Of a DNA stretch of 16,874 nucleotides, positions 14,890-16,874 are shown in pieces. The translations under genes were made by a program, and so were the position numbers. Every line of letters begins with the position of its first letter. The first letter of the stretch is position 1. Below the pieces are notes generated by a model. It was not told where the DNA came from and did not search any database. It saw only the letters and a list, made by a program, of their open reading frames with translations. The stretch lies in NCBI GenBank assembly GCA_009992615.1, contig JAACVA010000017.1, forward strand, positions 1 to 16,874, written 5' to 3'. Source of the stretch: Rhodobacterales bacterium. GTDB lineage: Bacteria; Pseudomonadota; Alphaproteobacteria; Rhodobacterales; Rhodobacteraceae.

Positions 14890-15966
14890 ATGGAAATCAT
14901 GAAAGCCGATCCTCGCCACCTGTTTGCATTTGCCACGCTGCTGCCTGTCGTCCCGCTGGTGCTGGGCGGGGTGTTCGGCGGGCCTGTCGTCTGGCTGGGG
15001 CTGGGCTGCATGACAGTTCTTGTCGCAGGACTGGACCGTTTGATCGATCATACCTCCCGGGTTGAGGATACGGCGATCGAATTTCCCGCCGACGATCGGC
15101 TGTCGGTTGTGCTGGCCGGGGCACATGTCCTGTTGTTGTTTTTCACCCTTTACGGTCTGGGTCGCGGCACGGCCCTGTCGACGGCGCAGCACATCGGATT
15201 GTTCATGGGCGTCGGGCTGTGGCTGGGCCAGGTCAGCAATTCCAACGCACATGAATTGATTCACCGCCCCGACAGACATTTGTTTCAGACAGGTAAATGG
15301 CTGTTCATTTCGCTACTGTTCGGGCATCACACCTCGGCCCACCGCAAGGTTCATCATCGCTTTGTCGGTACGCCGGACGATCCGAACACCGCGCAACTGG
15401 GCGAAAGCTTTTATGGTTTTGCCGCGCGCGCCTGGCCCGACGGGTTCGCTGCGGGATGGCAGGCAGAACGTGCCGATCTGTGCCGGACCTCACATGACGG
15501 CAGGCTGTTGCACCATCCCTATACGGTTTATGTGCTGGGCAGCTTCGGCTGTCTTGCGCTGGCCGGCCTGATCGGCGGGGGTTTTGGCCTGCTTTGGTAT
15601 CTGGCCTTGGCCCTGTTTGCCCAGGCGCAGCTGTTGATGTCAGACTATGTGCAGCATTACGGGCTGGAGCGGCGCCGAATTGCCCGCGCCCAACTGGAAC
15701 CCGTCGGGCCACAGCACAGCTGGAACGCATCCCAAGTCTATTCCGCTGCTCTGATGCTGAATGCCCCCCGACATTCCGATCACCACGCGCACCCGGCCAA
15801 ACCATATCCAACGCTCGACCTCGGCAAAGATGTGCCATTGCTGCCCCGATCCCTGCCGGTCATGGGGATGATTGCACTTTACCCGCCTGCCTGGCGCCGC
15901 TTGATGGACAAGCGAGCCAAAGCGTGGCGAAACAAGGGCGATATACACCACGTCTCGGTCGCCTGA
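14890..15966 (+). CDS. alkB: Alkane 1-monooxygenase (AlkB)-type membrane di-iron hydroxylase
   Basis: A 358-residue integral membrane protein with the histidine clusters of AlkB-type hydroxylases: HELIH (121-125), HHTSAHRKVHH (146-156) followed by VGTPDDPNTA, the AlkB-specific DYVQHYGLERR (252-262) and RHSDHHAHPAKPY (294-306). HSWNAS (276-281) is also AlkB-like. Several hydrophobic helices surround these motifs. The family inserts one oxygen atom into terminal C-H bonds of medium-chain alkanes or similar lipids, with electrons from rubredoxin and rubredoxin reductase; neither is encoded in the window. The ATG at 14890 (GGG eight bases before) is chosen; the ATG at 14899 is equally possible. 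The frame is open back to 14809 but without a hydrophobic or conserved extension. Substrate range is not readable from sequence. Confidence 0.88.
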   Translation: MEIMKADPRHLFAFATLLPVVPLVLGGVFGGPVVWLGLGCMTVLVAGLDRLIDHTSRVEDTAIEFPADDRLSVVLAGAHVLLLFFTLYGLGRGTALSTAQHIGLFMGVGLWLGQVSNSNAHELIHRPDRHLFQTGKWLFISLLFGHHTSAHRKVHHRFVGTPDDPNTAQLGESFYGFAARAWPDGFAAGWQAERADLCRTSHDGRLLHHPYTVYVLGSFGCLALAGLIGGGFGLLWYLALALFAQAQLLMSDYVQHYGLERRRIARAQLEPVGPQHSWNASQVYSAALMLNAPRHSDHHAHPAKPYPTLDLGKDVPLLPRSLPVMGMIALYPPAWRRLMDKRAKAWRNKGDIHHVSVA

Positions 15967-16033
15967 CGCGGATGTGATCCCACAAAATGGCCTTGCTCCC
16001 GCAACCCGTCTGGCAGAGCCGCCCAAACTGTGC

Positions 16034-16039
16034 GATAAT
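16034..16039 (+). promoter_or_regulatory. Possible -10 element for a leaderless transcript
   Basis: GATAAT lies six bases before the ATG of the small secreted protein, so transcription from it would start at or next to the start codon. The -35 position (TGGCAG, 17 bases upstream) is a poor match. Confidence 0.3.
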
Positions 16040-16045
16040 TTCTCC

Positions 16046-16450
16046 ATGAAAATCGTCTACGCCCTCTCGATCTCCGCCATCTTGGCGCTGGCCCTGCCCG
16101 CAACGGCGGAAACGCCGCTCAACGGTGCTGAATTCGATGCGTATACCCAAGGCAAGACGCTGTATTTCAACGCGGGTGGGATGTCTTACGGCGTTGAAGA
16201 ATATCTGCCCAATCGCCGCGTCCGCTGGTCCTTCATGGATGGGGCCTGCAAAGACGGCGAATGGTACACGGAAGGTAGTGAAATCTGTTTCATTTACGAG
16301 GATGGAACCGGCCCGCAATGTTGGACATTCTTCAAAGAAGGTAGCTCTCTACGCGCGCGATTTCGTGGCGATCCGCCCGGCAGCGAACTGTACGAGGCGC
16401 TTCAATCCGACGAACCGATGCAGTGTCTGGGCCCGCGCATCGGCGTTTGA
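16046..16450 (+). CDS. Small secreted protein with four cysteines, function unknown
   Basis: A 134-residue protein with a clear signal peptide (MKIVYALSISAILALALPATA, cleavage before ETPL). The mature part of about 113 residues has Cys68, Cys81, Cys92 and Cys127, enough for two disulfides. It also has an aromatic, beta-rich central pattern: WSFMDGACKDGEWYTEGSEI, then CFIYEDGTGPQCWTFF. This strand pattern recalls small periplasmic beta-sheet proteins such as DUF995-like families, but I cannot assign a family. The ATG at 16046 is set by the signal peptide; the frame is open from 15974 but the extension is not signal-like. There is no Shine-Dalgarno sequence. GATAAT (16034-16039) ends six bases before the ATG. 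It lies 79 bases downstream of alkB and converges with the next gene. Confidence 0.78.
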   Translation: MKIVYALSISAILALALPATAETPLNGAEFDAYTQGKTLYFNAGGMSYGVEEYLPNRRVRWSFMDGACKDGEWYTEGSEICFIYEDGTGPQCWTFFKEGSSLRARFRGDPPGSELYEALQSDEPMQCLGPRIGV

Positions 16451-16555
16451 CGCGAAATGTGGGCTGCGGGCCAAGGTGCGGACTCAACCGGTTTGGACAG
16501 GGCGAACGAGCTGAGCCAATCGAAATCTCCACCGGTAAGTTCTGACGATGCCGCC

Positions 16556-16874
16556 TCACGATGCCTTGGCGACAGGCGCGCGTTTTCCTTCTGCCCAAGC
16601 CGCCACCGCCGCCCCGAATGCCGTGAACAGCGGGCGCGACACCGGGTCGTTGGCGGCGTTCCATTCCGGGTGCCACTGCACCGCCAAAGTGAACCCCAGC
16701 GCGCCGTCGACATAGATCGCCTCGGGTGTGGTGTCGGGGGCGCGTCCGTCGATCACGATGCGCTGGCCGGGCATCCGAATACCTTGGCCGTGCAACGTGT
16801 TGGTCATGACCGATTGCGCGCCCATCAGTCGGTGGAAGACGCCACCATCAGAAAAAGTCACGGCATGGCGCAAC
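16556..16874 (-). CDS. Gamma-glutamyl-GABA hydrolase-like glutamine amidotransferase (PuuD type), 5' part outside window
   Basis: Only the C-terminal 106 codons or so are in the window; the frame is open to the right edge with no convincing start. The visible part has NTLHGQGI, APDTTPEAI and AVQWHPEW. The last supplies the His and Glu of the class I glutamine amidotransferase triad (family C26), and the whole pattern matches PuuD-like gamma-glutamyl-gamma-aminobutyrate hydrolases of putrescine breakdown. The nucleophile Cys would be further upstream, outside the window. The protein ends after a short Ala/Lys-rich tail (EGKRAPVAKAS). It converges with the small secreted protein gene; the 105 bases between them show no clear terminator. 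The exact substrate is inferred from the family. Confidence 0.88.
   Translation of the reverse strand, partial: LRHAVTFSDGGVFHRLMGAQSVMTNTLHGQGIRMPGQRIVIDGRAPDTTPEAIYVDGALGFTLAVQWHPEWNAANDPVSRPLFTAFGAAVAAWAEGKRAPVAKAS

Noticed and set aside
13008..15065. A 685-codon open frame on the plus strand opposite the NuoE-NuoF fusion.
   Set aside because: The minus-strand gene has unambiguous cofactor motifs throughout. The plus-strand translation is rich in Arg/His/Pro/Gln with no domain, the usual mirror of a G+C-rich gene.
1..16874. CRISPR arrays, insertion sequences, prophage or toxin-antitoxin genes.
   Set aside because: No direct-repeat arrays, transposase motifs, terminal repeats or toxin-antitoxin pairs were seen on either strand.

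Overview
The window (about 60% G+C by eye) looks like a chromosomal segment of an alphaproteobacterium of the Rhodobacterales (Roseobacter/Rhodobacter group). The grounds are: the ftsY - EamA transporter - ispZ/yciB order; glyQ followed by a small membrane-anchored protein of a type I recall from Rhodobacterales (DUF6446-like); a SAM-II riboswitch before metZ; TTGACC-type promoters; and a GGGGCTCTGCCCC-type intergenic repeat familiar from this order. No mobile elements, CRISPR arrays, tRNAs or rRNAs were seen. No gap between genes exceeds 300 bases.

Layout. 1-2027 (minus): an operon reading glyQ, a small anchored protein with four cysteines, then an FkbM-type methyltransferase cut by the window edge. 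The junctions are an ATGA overlap and TGA-T-ATG, so the genes are probably translationally coupled. 2201-3958 (plus): a secreted protein with a SPOR-like N-terminus, a peptidoglycan-binding domain and a trypsin-fold domain that has lost all three catalytic residues. 4166-5614 (minus): the TrkH potassium channel subunit. 5783-8239 (minus): folE2 and, upstream of it, metZ. metZ has a complete leader: a sigma-70-type promoter, a SAM-II aptamer and an intrinsic terminator. 8481-10147 (plus): an alpha/beta hydrolase, then a Nu-class-like glutathione transferase. 10241-12826 (minus): ftsY, an EamA transporter and ispZ. 13020-14705 (minus): a NuoE-NuoF fusion like the beta subunit of NAD-dependent formate dehydrogenase, with no alpha subunit in the window. 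14890-15966 (plus): an AlkB-type di-iron hydroxylase, divergent from the fusion. 16046-16450 (plus): a small secreted protein with four cysteines. 16556 to the edge (minus): the C-terminus of a PuuD-like glutamine amidotransferase.

Most genes are housekeeping or core metabolism: translation, protein targeting, K+ uptake, folate/pterin and methionine synthesis. I do not see a new multi-gene system. The points most worth checking are the pseudoprotease, the complete SAM-II/terminator leader, the NuoEF fusion without its partner beside alkB, the tight coupling of glyQ to envelope-type genes, and several dyad-symmetric elements between genes.
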